From Flavobacteriaceae bacterium (GTDB taxonomy: Bacteria > Bacteroidota > Bacteroidia > Flavobacteriales > Flavobacteriaceae), in contig CP031964.1 in NCBI GenBank assembly GCA_003443635.1, positions 124,001-188,000 of the forward strand: DNA of 64,000 nucleotides. The letters run 5' to 3'. Below the pieces are notes generated by a model that saw only the letters and a program-made list of their open reading frames with translations, did not search any database and was not told the DNA's origin. Position 1 is the first letter of the stretch; each line of letters opens with the position of its first letter. The position numbers and the translations under genes were made by a program. This document shows, in pieces, positions 27,150 to 36,300 of the stretch.

Positions 27150-29978
27150 TTACTTAAGTTCAAATGTTTTTTTCTCATCTCCAATCTGAATTTGATATTC
27201 TCCCTTAGGTAAATAAATCTTTCCATTTTGAGATTTGTTTATTTTTAATGATGCTTTTTCTTTTTGAAGGGATTTTTTTCTTGATTCAGTAATGGTAAGA
27301 TTAAAATCAAAATAATTAAACCCTCTATCTGAAGTAGTTTCAAATGTATTTAATATGATTCCCTTTTCAGATAGAATCTTTATTTTTTGCTTTCCTGATG
27401 CGCTTGCATAATAACTAAAAGTCATCGATGGCTCAAAGGCATTAGAGTATTGGTTTCTTGATACTCCCCATCTTGGTGATACTCTTAATGAAGGTGTTTC
27501 AAATATTGTAATAGATTTGTCACTTACAGCATTATATTGCTGTAATTCTGAGATATTCGCTTTATAAATTGAGCGCCCGTGTGTTCCTACTAAAAGATCT
27601 TTGGCTTCTTCTTGAACGACTAAATCGTGTACAGCTACATTAGTTAATCCTTTAGAGAATGCTTCCCAGCGATTTCCTTTATCAAAAGTCACATAAACTC
27701 CATTATCTGTTCCTAGGTATAAAATATTCTCATCTTCAGGATCTTCTTTTATTACGTTTACAGGAGAGTTTGGAATATTGTTAGCAATAGGAGTCCAAGT
27801 AGTTCCATTATTTTCACTTACATATACATATGTTTTAAAATCATCATTTCTATACCCATTAAGTGTTGTATACACTCTATTCTTATTATGTTGAGATGCT
27901 ATCACACGAGATACCCATAACCCTTGAGGTAAGCCATTAGAAATTTTAGACCAATTTCCTCCTCCATTTTCTGTTAAATGGATATACCCGTCATCACTAC
28001 CAACATAAATTTTTCCAAATTTAAAAGGACTCTCAGAAATTGTAGTTAAGGTTCCGTAAGGCACATTCCCTTTTTTGCCGCCTGTTGTTAAGTCTCCAGA
28101 AATTGCTGTAAAGGTTTCTCCCTGGTCTAAAGAGCGTAATAATTTATTTGCTCCCATGTATAAAATATCTTGATTATGTGGCGATAACAAAATTGGTGTT
28201 AACCAATTATAACGATAAGGCGAATCTCCTAACTCGTGACGTGGGTTAATAAATATACGCTCTCCGGTTTCTAAATTAACCCGGTAGTAAAATCCAAATT
28301 GTGAGCCTCCATAAACAATGTTATTATCACGATTATCGATCTGTACTTGCATACCATCTCCTCCTCCAATACTTTTGTACGGGTAGTTCCCAGAGCTATT
28401 CCAACGTTTTGAAGCCACATAATTACTTGGGCCATACCATACACCATTATCTTGTAATCCACCAAAAACATTATACGGTTTTTGATTATCTACATTAATA
28501 TAATAAAATTGCCCTACCGCAGGTTGGTTGCTTTTTAACCAATTTTTTCCATCATCGTAAGTAATATTTATCCCTCCGTCGTTTCCATTAATAACATGAC
28601 CTTCTAAATTAGGGTTCACCCAGATAGATTGATGATCTGAATGTACATTTTCTTTACTTATAGATGTAAAAGTTTTACCTCCATTATCAGATTTTAATAA
28701 TGGTACGCCTCCTATATAAATTTTCTTCTCATTAGCTGTATTTACAGCTATAATTCCAAAATAATAGCCATAAGAACTATATACACCATCCAAATAACCT
28801 TTATGTGTTTTCTTCCATGTTTTTCCTCCATTTACAGATTTGTATACTTCGGCTCCAATAACAGGAGAATCAAATACAACTGCATTGGGGTTTTCTAAAT
28901 AAGTTGCCAAATCTTTAGGTTGGGCTTCTCCTTTTCTAATCAATCTCTTCACATTTTTAGCAGAATATTTTCGGGGAAAGCGATTAGATCTTAAATATGT
29001 GTTTAATGCTTTATCATCTAGTTCTAACAACTCAGCCTTAGACATCGTTTTAAAAGCATCTTTCTTTAATCCATCAGGAGTATTAGAAGGCTCAACTGGA
29101 CGTCTAAACTGATTATCTAAAAACGCGTAGATTACATTATCATTGTATGTCGCCAAGCCTATACGCCCTACATCACTTCCTGTTGGGAAGCCATTATTTT
29201 TTTCTGTGAGTTTTACCCAATTAGAACCTCCATCAGTAGTTTTATAAATTGCAGAATTTGCACCATCACCATTAAAATTCCAAGCTTTTCTGTCACGTTC
29301 CCAGCTTGCTGCGTAAATTATATTTGGGTTATTTGGTGATACACTCATATCTATCACCCCTGTATTTTCATCTATAAAAAGTGTGTTCTTCCAGGTTTTA
29401 CCCCCATCGGTTGTTTTAAAAACACCTCGTTCTTTGTTTGATGAATACAAATGTCCGATCACACCAACAACCACTTCATTAGGATTATTTTTATTAATAA
29501 TAATTCGTCCTATATGTTGTGAATCTGTTAAACCAACATTATTCCACGTTTTTCCTTTATCTGTACTTTTTAAAACTCCAATACCAGAATATGATGATCG
29601 TGATGAGTTACTTTCTCCTGTACCGATCCAAATCGTCCCACTTGTCCAGTCTATAGCAATATCACCCATGTTTTGAGTTGGTGCATTATCTGTAACTGGT
29701 ATATAGGTTGTTCCATTATTATTGGTATACCATAAGCCTCCAGAAGCATAGGCCACATAAAACTCAGTAGTATTATCAGGGTTTACATCTACATCAACAA
29801 CACGACCACTCATTACACTTGGACCTATATTTGTAAACGGTACATTTTTAACAATAGACTCTTTAAGTAATGCTTCTTTTTGTTGTAAAGCATTTTGAAC
29901 GCTCTCAGCAGACGATTGTGCATAATTGTTAAAACTAAAAAGAAGGGTAAAGAATAGGAGTAATTTAATACGTTGCAT
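27150..29978 (-). CDS. Secreted VPS10/sortilin-like BNR-repeat protein
   Basis: A 942-residue secreted protein. The start is placed at ATG 29976-29978 because the signal peptide MQRIKLLLFFTLLFSFNNYAQ begins there; 17 further in-frame residues upstream are not signal-like. The body is a ten-bladed-type propeller carrying many Asp-boxes (KSTDKGKTW, KTTDGGKTW, KSDNGGKTF, VSENNGTTW, and similar). It ends with a beta-rich domain of about 110 residues. The family is annotated as glycosyl hydrolase (BNR) or sortilin-like, but no catalytic residues can be claimed. A paralogue lies 3 kb away (32989-36156). Confidence 0.85.
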   Translation of the reverse strand: MQRIKLLLFFTLLFSFNNYAQSSAESVQNALQQKEALLKESIVKNVPFTNIGPSVMSGRVVDVDVNPDNTTEFYVAYASGGLWYTNNNGTTYIPVTDNAPTQNMGDIAIDWTSGTIWIGTGESNSSRSSYSGIGVLKSTDKGKTWNNVGLTDSQHIGRIIINKNNPNEVVVGVIGHLYSSNKERGVFKTTDGGKTWKNTLFIDENTGVIDMSVSPNNPNIIYAASWERDRKAWNFNGDGANSAIYKTTDGGSNWVKLTEKNNGFPTGSDVGRIGLATYNDNVIYAFLDNQFRRPVEPSNTPDGLKKDAFKTMSKAELLELDDKALNTYLRSNRFPRKYSAKNVKRLIRKGEAQPKDLATYLENPNAVVFDSPVIGAEVYKSVNGGKTWKKTHKGYLDGVYSSYGYYFGIIAVNTANEKKIYIGGVPLLKSDNGGKTFTSISKENVHSDHQSIWVNPNLEGHVINGNDGGINITYDDGKNWLKSNQPAVGQFYYINVDNQKPYNVFGGLQDNGVWYGPSNYVASKRWNSSGNYPYKSIGGGDGMQVQIDNRDNNIVYGGSQFGFYYRVNLETGERIFINPRHELGDSPYRYNWLTPILLSPHNQDILYMGANKLLRSLDQGETFTAISGDLTTGGKKGNVPYGTLTTISESPFKFGKIYVGSDDGYIHLTENGGGNWSKISNGLPQGLWVSRVIASQHNKNRVYTTLNGYRNDDFKTYVYVSENNGTTWTPIANNIPNSPVNVIKEDPEDENILYLGTDNGVYVTFDKGNRWEAFSKGLTNVAVHDLVVQEEAKDLLVGTHGRSIYKANISELQQYNAVSDKSITIFETPSLRVSPRWGVSRNQYSNAFEPSMTFSYYASASGKQKIKILSEKGIILNTFETTSDRGFNYFDFNLTITESRKKSLQKEKASLKINKSQNGKIYLPKGEYQIQIGDEKKTFELK

Positions 29979-30282
29979 AAAATAGATTTTTAAAAAGATT
30001 CGAAAATTACTTAAACTTCGCAAGGCCACAAAATTATGATTAAAAAATGTGCTGTTTTATAAAAACTTATTATTTGAGTAATATAGTAAACTGGTGCTTT
30101 TAGAAATTAATTACACATCATTATCAAAACAATCAAGCAGTCTATAATGGTTGCTTTTTAGTTTGGTTCTTTCTTTTTAAAAAGAAAGAACCTTCATTTT
30201 TTTTGCAAACCTTAAGTTTTGAGATAAGTTGAATTAGACTTTTTTAATTTCATTATTGTTATCTTTCAATAAAAATCATAAA
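29979..30282. other. Divergent intergenic region of 304 bp with a terminator-like palindrome
   Basis: This gap lies between two divergent gene starts. Contents seen: a 28-bp perfect palindrome at 30165-30192 followed by T-rich sequence on the plus strand (terminator-shaped although no gene precedes it), and an AT-rich tract with a repeat-like segment at 30130-30164. I find no open frame with credible coding signs and no strong promoter pair in it. Confidence 0.6.
30165..30192 (+). terminator. 28-bp perfect palindrome with T-run, no gene upstream
   Basis: Positions 30165-30178 are fully complementary to 30179-30192 and are followed by a T-rich tract (TTCATTTTTTTT). Such a structure normally ends a transcript, but the nearest gene to the left runs the other way. 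It could end a short non-coding transcript or be a remnant. Confidence 0.55.
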
Positions 30283-31437
30283 ATGAGGAAATTCTTTATT
30301 GTTTTTTTAATTCTTTTTCAGCAATCTGGTTTTTCTCAAAAACACACTATTCCTTTTGAAAAAAATGATTGGATCTATGTAGAAGCAAGTATTAATGATA
30401 GTTCAGAAAAATTCAAGTTTGTCTTTGATACTGGTGCAGGTATTTCTGTTATTGATAAATCTGTTGCTAAAAAACTTAATATTCAATCTAAGGGTTCTAA
30501 TAAGATTAATAATGTGAGTTACAGCATCGCTAATAATCAAAATTTGAATTTTAATGGCTTATCTTTGGATGCGTTACTCATTATTTTAGATTTAGATCAT
30601 CTTAAAGAGCGATCAGGAAGAATAATTGATGGAATAATTGGTAATGATATTATATCTAAGTTCATTACTCATATAGATTTTGAAACTAAGAACTTAAAGC
30701 TTTATGAGAAAATTAAAAATATTCCCGAGCTAAGTACTTATTCCAAAAATCGTATTAGATTTTACACATCTAAACCAGTAATTCCTGTAGAATTTACTTT
30801 AAAAAATGGAGACAATATTGAAGGCAATTTTCTTTTTGACACTGGTGCTTCAGCTTCTACATTAGTTATAGCAAGTCCATTTGCAAAAAAGCATAAATTA
30901 GTTAAAAATATAGGTAAAACTTATGCTGTAATATCATCAGGCTTAGCTGAAAGAACATCTAAAAACTTTATTGGTTACACGAGAAATATTAAATTTAATG
31001 GCAATACATTTAGTGATATTCCTATCAGGTTATCTCAATCTAAATATGGTACTTTATCTAGTAAAAGTCTAGCTGGTATTTTAGGTATGGAGGTTATCGA
31101 TCGTTTTCAGATCATTCTAGATTATAACAACAATGCTATTTACTTAAAACCTAACTCTTCCATCAATCGAGATTTTAAACATAACTATATTGGTATCTCT
31201 ATGAGAAAAAAAGGGGAGCAAATTTTTGTTGAAGATGTTATAAAAAAATCTCCTGCATTTATAGCGGGCATTTTAAAAGGGGATGAAATATTAAGTATTG
31301 ATGAGTATGATAAAAAATACTTGCCTGAAATTAAAAGCATCTTCCAACAAGAAGGAAAGCCAATAACACTCAAAGTAAAAAGAGAAGATGGTAGTATCAA
31401 AACTTTTGAAATATTATTGGAAAGGTTTATTAATTAA
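30283..31437 (+). CDS. Retropepsin-like aspartyl protease with C-terminal PDZ domain
   Basis: A 384-residue secreted protein. The start is ATG 30283, where the signal peptide MRKFFIVFLILFQQSGFSQ begins (an upstream in-frame ATG at 30256 adds 9 non-signal residues). Two aspartyl-protease motifs, FVFDTGAGISV (D49) and FLFDTGASAST (D186), give an internal tandem like pepsin halves. A PDZ domain (IGISMRKKGEQIFVEDVIKKSPA..AGILKGDEILSID) follows at about residue 300. It probably cleaves peptides in the envelope. It stands alone between strand switches, followed by a degenerate repeat. Confidence 0.88.
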   Translation: MRKFFIVFLILFQQSGFSQKHTIPFEKNDWIYVEASINDSSEKFKFVFDTGAGISVIDKSVAKKLNIQSKGSNKINNVSYSIANNQNLNFNGLSLDALLIILDLDHLKERSGRIIDGIIGNDIISKFITHIDFETKNLKLYEKIKNIPELSTYSKNRIRFYTSKPVIPVEFTLKNGDNIEGNFLFDTGASASTLVIASPFAKKHKLVKNIGKTYAVISSGLAERTSKNFIGYTRNIKFNGNTFSDIPIRLSQSKYGTLSSKSLAGILGMEVIDRFQIILDYNNNAIYLKPNSSINRDFKHNYIGISMRKKGEQIFVEDVIKKSPAFIAGILKGDEILSIDEYDKKYLPEIKSIFQQEGKPITLKVKREDGSIKTFEILLERFIN

Positions 31438-31440
31438 TCC

Positions 31441-31504
31441 CAATCACAGCAATCTTTTGCTGTTTGTTTTTTATGTATCCACAAACGCACTGACGTGCTT
31501 TTTT
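31441..31504. repeat. Degenerate intergenic repeat, copy A
   Basis: It contains CAATCAC at its left edge, the 18-bp block at 31460-31477 (identical to 32939-32956), and a hairpin GCAC-TGAC-GTGC (31487-31498) followed by T6. It lies directly after the aspartyl protease gene. Confidence 0.6.
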
Positions 31505-31582
31505 GATTATAGTTTCATAAAAAATTATAAAAAATAGTCAAGCAAATTATAGCTTAGTTTACTGTTGTGATATAATTAAGTT

Positions 31583-32263
31583 TTATGTTAATAATAGTTG
31601 TTCAAAAAACTGCTTTACAGGGCTAGGTTTTCCTAAATACAAAAAAGTTAACCCCCAAGTATCATGTAGCCCATGCATTAAAATAAGAACACATAAGTTA
31701 TTTCTATTCTTATAGAAAACAAAGCTTGTAAACATAGTAATGATTGAAATGGTAATCATTCCAGAAATTCCCTGATAATAATGAGATGCTCCAAAATATA
31801 TGGAAGAGATTATACCAGCTAATAACCATGCTTTTTTTGTGTTCCCTAAAAAATTAGCTAGCCATTTAAAATAGTACCCTTTAAATAGAAATTCTTCCCC
31901 AAATGCAACAAGTGTCCATACAACTATAAGGATAATTATATAATTCAGTGTATCGCCTTTAACATCTATAGAAGATAGATTGGGGTCTCCTAAATAGTTT
32001 TGAACTATAGTTCCAACAGTATTATCAAACAATATAAGGAATACTGTTAACAACACACTTTTTAGAATTGTTTTTTTAGTTAGCTTTTTTGTGAATCCGA
32101 ATAAAGACCAATTGTAATTGCTTGACCAAAGAATCAGTGCTACAAAACCCAATCCGAAAAAGAAACTGTAGTTTCTATCAAAATAACCTAATAATGGTGC
32201 AAAAAGCATAACTAGTATAACAATATATGGCTTTGTTAAAGCATTGTATAGTTTTAATTTCAT
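31583..32263 (-). CDS. CPBP family intramembrane glutamic protease
   Basis: A 226-residue polytopic membrane protein with about six to seven hydrophobic spans. The CPBP (CAAX protease/bacteriocin-processing, Abi) motifs are complete: E123-E124 in FGEEFLFKGYYF, H161 in GASHYYQG and H197-G-L-H-D in LMHGLHDTWG. The family cleaves substrates inside the membrane; some members process bacteriocins or protect against phage or peptides, but nothing here fixes the substrate. It is a single gene on the minus strand, flanked by repeat copies A and C. Confidence 0.88.
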   Translation of the reverse strand: MKLKLYNALTKPYIVILVMLFAPLLGYFDRNYSFFFGLGFVALILWSSNYNWSLFGFTKKLTKKTILKSVLLTVFLILFDNTVGTIVQNYLGDPNLSSIDVKGDTLNYIIILIVVWTLVAFGEEFLFKGYYFKWLANFLGNTKKAWLLAGIISSIYFGASHYYQGISGMITISIITMFTSFVFYKNRNNLCVLILMHGLHDTWGLTFLYLGKPSPVKQFFEQLLLT

Positions 32264-32339
32264 GTAACTTTCTTGTATAAAATTTACAATAAGACAGCTT
32301 GTTTTAAAAACAGGTTACAGTCAATTTTAATATTTTTTT

Positions 32340-32400
32340 ATATGGTTGCTATTTTGTTTTTTATGTAGTTACTAACACACTAACATTCTTACTTTTACTT
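32340..32400. repeat. Degenerate intergenic repeat, copy C
   Basis: It shares 15 bp (32353-32367) with the core of copies A and B and continues with an AACACACTAAC segment in the place of their hairpin, but the stem is not conserved. It lies between the CPBP gene start and the lipoprotein gene. Confidence 0.45.
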
Positions 32401-32484
32401 AAATTAGTGATATGAAAGGTTTGATTGGAATATTTTTTGATGGTGTGTTATTTCAATTACTCGTTAACAAAAAGCTTAATTACC

Positions 32485-32892
32485 ATGAAATCAACAATTT
32501 TATTTTTACTTGGATTTTTAATTTTTACAGGCTGTAGTAATGATGATGATAATTCACTAGAAAGCATCCCCAATGGAGATTTTGCAGGGACGTTTACAGT
32601 TGAATATTCAAACGGTGATGTTTTTTCAAACCCAGTCACTGTGAGTTTTAATAGTAACAATAGTTATAGTAGCTCTAATAGTATGGATTATTTCCCAGCA
32701 GGAGGAAGTGGAACTTATGAGATGACAAATTCTACAATTGAATTTAGTGATATCAATTTTTGGACTGCAAATTTTGATTGGAATTTAATTTTAAATGAAG
32801 AGTATAGTTTTACACTAAACGATAATGAATTAATAATGTCAAAAATTAGAAATAATGTAGGTATTTATAGATACGTGTTAATTAAACAGTAA
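32485..32892 (+). CDS. Small lipoprotein of unknown function
   Basis: A 135-residue lipoprotein. The start is placed at ATG 32485 because the lipoprotein signal MKSTILFLLGFLIFTGC begins there; an upstream in-frame ATG at 32425 would put 20 unrelated residues first. The mature protein starts SNDDDNS, a common flavobacterial lipoprotein export motif (Asp-rich after Cys, resembling the signal for surface display). It is beta-rich with GDFAGTFTVEYSNGDV. It may be surface-exposed. It is a single gene flanked by repeat copies C and B. Confidence 0.8.
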   Translation: MKSTILFLLGFLIFTGCSNDDDNSLESIPNGDFAGTFTVEYSNGDVFSNPVTVSFNSNNSYSSSNSMDYFPAGGSGTYEMTNSTIEFSDINFWTANFDWNLILNEEYSFTLNDNELIMSKIRNNVGIYRYVLIKQ

Positions 32893-32901
32893 TTCCTCAA
32901 C

Positions 32902-32990
32902 CAATCACACTCATAGCAATCTTTCTCACAAAAGTTTACTGTTTGTTTTTTATGTAATTAAGAACGCTCTAATGAGCTTAAGTTCTTTTT
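32902..32990. repeat. Degenerate intergenic repeat, copy B
   Basis: It begins with CAATCAC (32902-32908), has the 18-bp core at 32939-32956, and then the hairpin GCTC-TAAT-GAGC (32966-32977) inside a wider inverted repeat (AAGAAC ... GTTCTT). Compared with copy A the stem bases differ but still pair. Confidence 0.6.
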
Positions 32991-35900
32991 AAGATTTTAT
33001 CTTTTTATCTAACACAATTTTTAGTCTACTCTTTTTTAACTGTTTGTTAAGTTTTTCAACCTCATCATCTATAAAAATTTCAAAACGCTGACTTGCATTT
33101 TTTAAGCGTTTATCAAAAATAGTGTATACTTCTCGTTGTTGCTCTGTAGGTTTAAAGTCTATACCATGGCCAGTAATATCACTTGCCAAAGCACTTAAAC
33201 GACCATAAAGTTTCATAGGGGATCTAAACGCATCTTCTCGAGCTCCCGTTAAATGAATATCGTATAATGCACTGGCAATAGATTCTGCCTGTGATAAGAG
33301 TTGTTTTGCTTTTGCAATATCTTGTGTTTTCTTTAATTTAGGTAATGTTTCTGTGAGCTCACTACGAATCACTTCAATAGTGTTGATCATATTTACGGCT
33401 AAATTCATTGCGTCACGTAATTCTAAAGAAAAATCAACCTGAGTTTTAATATCTTCAAGGGTTCCTGTAGAATTCGGATCTTTTAAAACCGTTACTTCTT
33501 GTATGTATTCTTTATTATTGATTATCAATTTCACTTTATAATTATCTGGAATTGCTTTTGGCCCTAACTGCCCTCTAAACAGATCTAAATCCCAAGTGAC
33601 TAATGGTCTCCAACCTTCACCATTTAATTGTACCCAAGGGCGCCCTGGTGGTGTGCTTCGTAATCGTGGTTTATAGGTAGGTTCATATCGTAAATCCCAC
33701 ATGACACGGTTAATACCTTGTTTTCCTGAACCTTTTAGAGTACGAATTACCTCATCATTACCAGATAATATTTGGATCTCTACCTTAGCATCAGTAGAGT
33801 CTTTTAAAAAATAATTAATATCCGCTCCATAAGCAGGATTAGTTCCTGAACTTAAACTTGGTCCATCTGTTTTTATCGCTTGCTTATCATGAAAACGATA
33901 GGCTGGGCGTAATCCGAATAAATGTACTTTCTTGTTTTTTGCTTCGGCCACATAATCTCTAATTGGAGCAATATTGTCTAGAATATAGTAGCCACGTCCA
34001 TAGGTACCTATTACCAAATCATCAAACTGCTCTTGAACATCTAACCAATATACTGGTGATGGTGGCAAATTATTTCTTAATCGCATCCAGTTACTACCAT
34101 CGTCATGACTTATATACAAGCCATTATCTACTCCTAAATATAAAAGCCCTTCTTTTTTAGGGTCTTCTTTAATGACATGTGCATAGCTATGTACAGATTT
34201 AGGAACCGTATGACTGATCATTTTCCATGTTTGCCCATAATCACTTGTTTTATAAGCATAAGGGTTAAAATCTCCCATCTGGTTTAAATCTACCGTAATG
34301 TAAGCTGTTCCTTTTTTATACCGTGAAATTTCTATATTGGAGATCTTTCCAAATTCTGGAAGGTTCTTGATATTTTTAGTAACATTCTCCCAGTTTTCAC
34401 CATAATCTCTTGTTATGTGTACTTGACCATCGTTACTTCCTGTCCAGATTAATCCTGCTTCTAACTTAGATTCTTGAATAGAAATAAGAACTGAAGCATC
34501 AAAAGTCATTAAATTATCTGTTGCAATCCCTCCAGAGCTTTGTTGGTGTGCTTTATTATTAAGTGTCAGGTCTGGGCTAATCGCTTGCCAGCTCTTACCA
34601 TCATCGTCAGTTTTATGTACATATTGGCTTCCCACATACACACGATGTTTTACATGTGGTGAAAATGCTAACGGAAAACTCCAATACCATCGGTATTTTA
34701 AATCTTCCGGCGCCCACCCATAGCCTGCCTCTGGCCATACACGAATGTCTTGTGCATGACCTGTTCGTGCATCATAACGCTCTAAACCGCCATCGTAACA
34801 GCCTGACCAAACAATATTATTATCAAACGGATCTGGTTGTGCAAAGCCGCTTTCGCAACCTCCAACTCCTTCCCATAATCCCAACGGAATATAGCCCTGT
34901 AAACTATTGCTTGGACCTCTATATGAGTAACCATCTTGTCGATTACCATATACATTATAAGGGATTTGAGTATCTGTAGCTACGTGATACATTTGTGCAA
35001 TGGGCAATACGACACGTTGGTAGGTTTTTCCGTGATTTAAACTAATACTAGCACAGCCATCGTGAGCAACCATCATACGATCTGGGTTGGTTGGATCTAT
35101 CCACATATCGTGATTATCACCTCCTGCGCTATAATTCCCTTTAATTGTTTTCCCACCATCTTTGGACACGATAAACTTTACATTTAAAAAGTAAATTTCG
35201 TCAGGATTATTTGGTGATACTGCCATACGTGTGTAATAGGGTGCACGCTCATTAATATCGTGATTACGGGTCATTAAGGTCCACGTTTCTCCAAAATCTT
35301 CTGAACGATATAACGCTGGGCTATCAATTTCAAAAAGCGCATAAATAATATTTGGGCTTGATGCTGCTATCGCTACTGCTGTTTTTCCAACTGGATGGTC
35401 TTCCCCTCCAGGGAGTCCTTTTGTAGACATATTATCCCATGTTTCTCCACCATCTCGAGATCGGTAAATACCACCTCCAGAGCCACCACTATTAAGTCCC
35501 CAAGTATTAATATGTAAAGACCACATGCCTACTAAAAGACGATCAGGGTTTTTAGGATCTATTGCAATATCTGATGCGCCTGTATTTTCGTCTATAAACA
35601 AAATGCGTTTCCAGTTTTTCCCAGCATCTGTAGTTTTATATATACCTCTATCTTGTTGTGGACCATGCCCATGCCCTAAAGCAGCAGCATAAACAATTTT
35701 AGGATTTGTTGGATGTACTATAACACGGCCAATACGACCTGTTTTTTCCAGTCCCATTCGTGCCCAGGTCTTTCCTGCATCTTCAGATTTGTAAATTCCA
35801 TCTCCCATAGCATGTGCCGGGCGAATTAAAAATGTTTCGCCAGTACCTACCCAAACAATATCTGGGTTACTAGGTGCGATAGCTATAGATCCTATGGAAG

Positions 35901-36156
35901 AGACGTCTTGATCGTCAAAAATAGAACTCCACGATACGCCTCCATCTGTTGTTTTCCATAATCCACCTGAAGCTGCGCCAATATAATTTATCATTGGATC
36001 TCCCGGAACACCAGCAATAGCAATAGCACGATTGCCTTCAGGCCCAATAAATCTGAAGTTTAGGTTTTTAAAAATGTTACTATCAACTTGTGAAAAAAGG
36101 GTTTCAGAAAAAAGTAACCCTATGCATAAGAATAGAAAAAATAGTTTGTGTTTCAT
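32989..36156 (-). CDS. Large secreted VPS10/sortilin-like BNR-repeat protein
   Basis: A 1055-residue secreted protein with signal peptide ending ETLFSQ. At least eight Asp-boxes are visible (KTTDGGVSW, KSEDAGKTW, KTTDAGKNW, RSRDGGETW, RSEDFGETW, ITRDYGENW, KTSDYGQTW, ISHDDGSNW), giving a sortilin-type propeller. The last 300 residues have a beta domain followed by a helical region (LRDAMNLAVNMINTIEVIRSEL ...). The -7 motif TATATTTG on the minus strand (36203-36210) is the likely promoter. It is a paralogue of the 27150-29978 product, but longer and with a helical tail that the other lacks. Confidence 0.87.
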   Translation of the reverse strand: MKHKLFFLFLCIGLLFSETLFSQVDSNIFKNLNFRFIGPEGNRAIAIAGVPGDPMINYIGAASGGLWKTTDGGVSWSSIFDDQDVSSIGSIAIAPSNPDIVWVGTGETFLIRPAHAMGDGIYKSEDAGKTWARMGLEKTGRIGRVIVHPTNPKIVYAAALGHGHGPQQDRGIYKTTDAGKNWKRILFIDENTGASDIAIDPKNPDRLLVGMWSLHINTWGLNSGGSGGGIYRSRDGGETWDNMSTKGLPGGEDHPVGKTAVAIAASSPNIIYALFEIDSPALYRSEDFGETWTLMTRNHDINERAPYYTRMAVSPNNPDEIYFLNVKFIVSKDGGKTIKGNYSAGGDNHDMWIDPTNPDRMMVAHDGCASISLNHGKTYQRVVLPIAQMYHVATDTQIPYNVYGNRQDGYSYRGPSNSLQGYIPLGLWEGVGGCESGFAQPDPFDNNIVWSGCYDGGLERYDARTGHAQDIRVWPEAGYGWAPEDLKYRWYWSFPLAFSPHVKHRVYVGSQYVHKTDDDGKSWQAISPDLTLNNKAHQQSSGGIATDNLMTFDASVLISIQESKLEAGLIWTGSNDGQVHITRDYGENWENVTKNIKNLPEFGKISNIEISRYKKGTAYITVDLNQMGDFNPYAYKTSDYGQTWKMISHTVPKSVHSYAHVIKEDPKKEGLLYLGVDNGLYISHDDGSNWMRLRNNLPPSPVYWLDVQEQFDDLVIGTYGRGYYILDNIAPIRDYVAEAKNKKVHLFGLRPAYRFHDKQAIKTDGPSLSSGTNPAYGADINYFLKDSTDAKVEIQILSGNDEVIRTLKGSGKQGINRVMWDLRYEPTYKPRLRSTPPGRPWVQLNGEGWRPLVTWDLDLFRGQLGPKAIPDNYKVKLIINNKEYIQEVTVLKDPNSTGTLEDIKTQVDFSLELRDAMNLAVNMINTIEVIRSELTETLPKLKKTQDIAKAKQLLSQAESIASALYDIHLTGAREDAFRSPMKLYGRLSALASDITGHGIDFKPTEQQREVYTIFDKRLKNASQRFEIFIDDEVEKLNKQLKKSRLKIVLDKKIKS

Positions 36157-36300
36157 TATATAATCATTTGATAAACGAGTGGATTATGACAATCAAGAAT
36201 CTCAAATATAACTATTAATAATGATTTCATTTTAAGAATGATTTCTACATTCTTCTTATCAGATTTCTTAGATTTGTTTCCGTATTTAAAATTAAAACTC

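Noticed and set aside
28271..28498. Overlapping open frames inside the first VPS10-like gene
   Set aside because: Both lie within the supported propeller gene and consist of reversed or shifted low-complexity translation.
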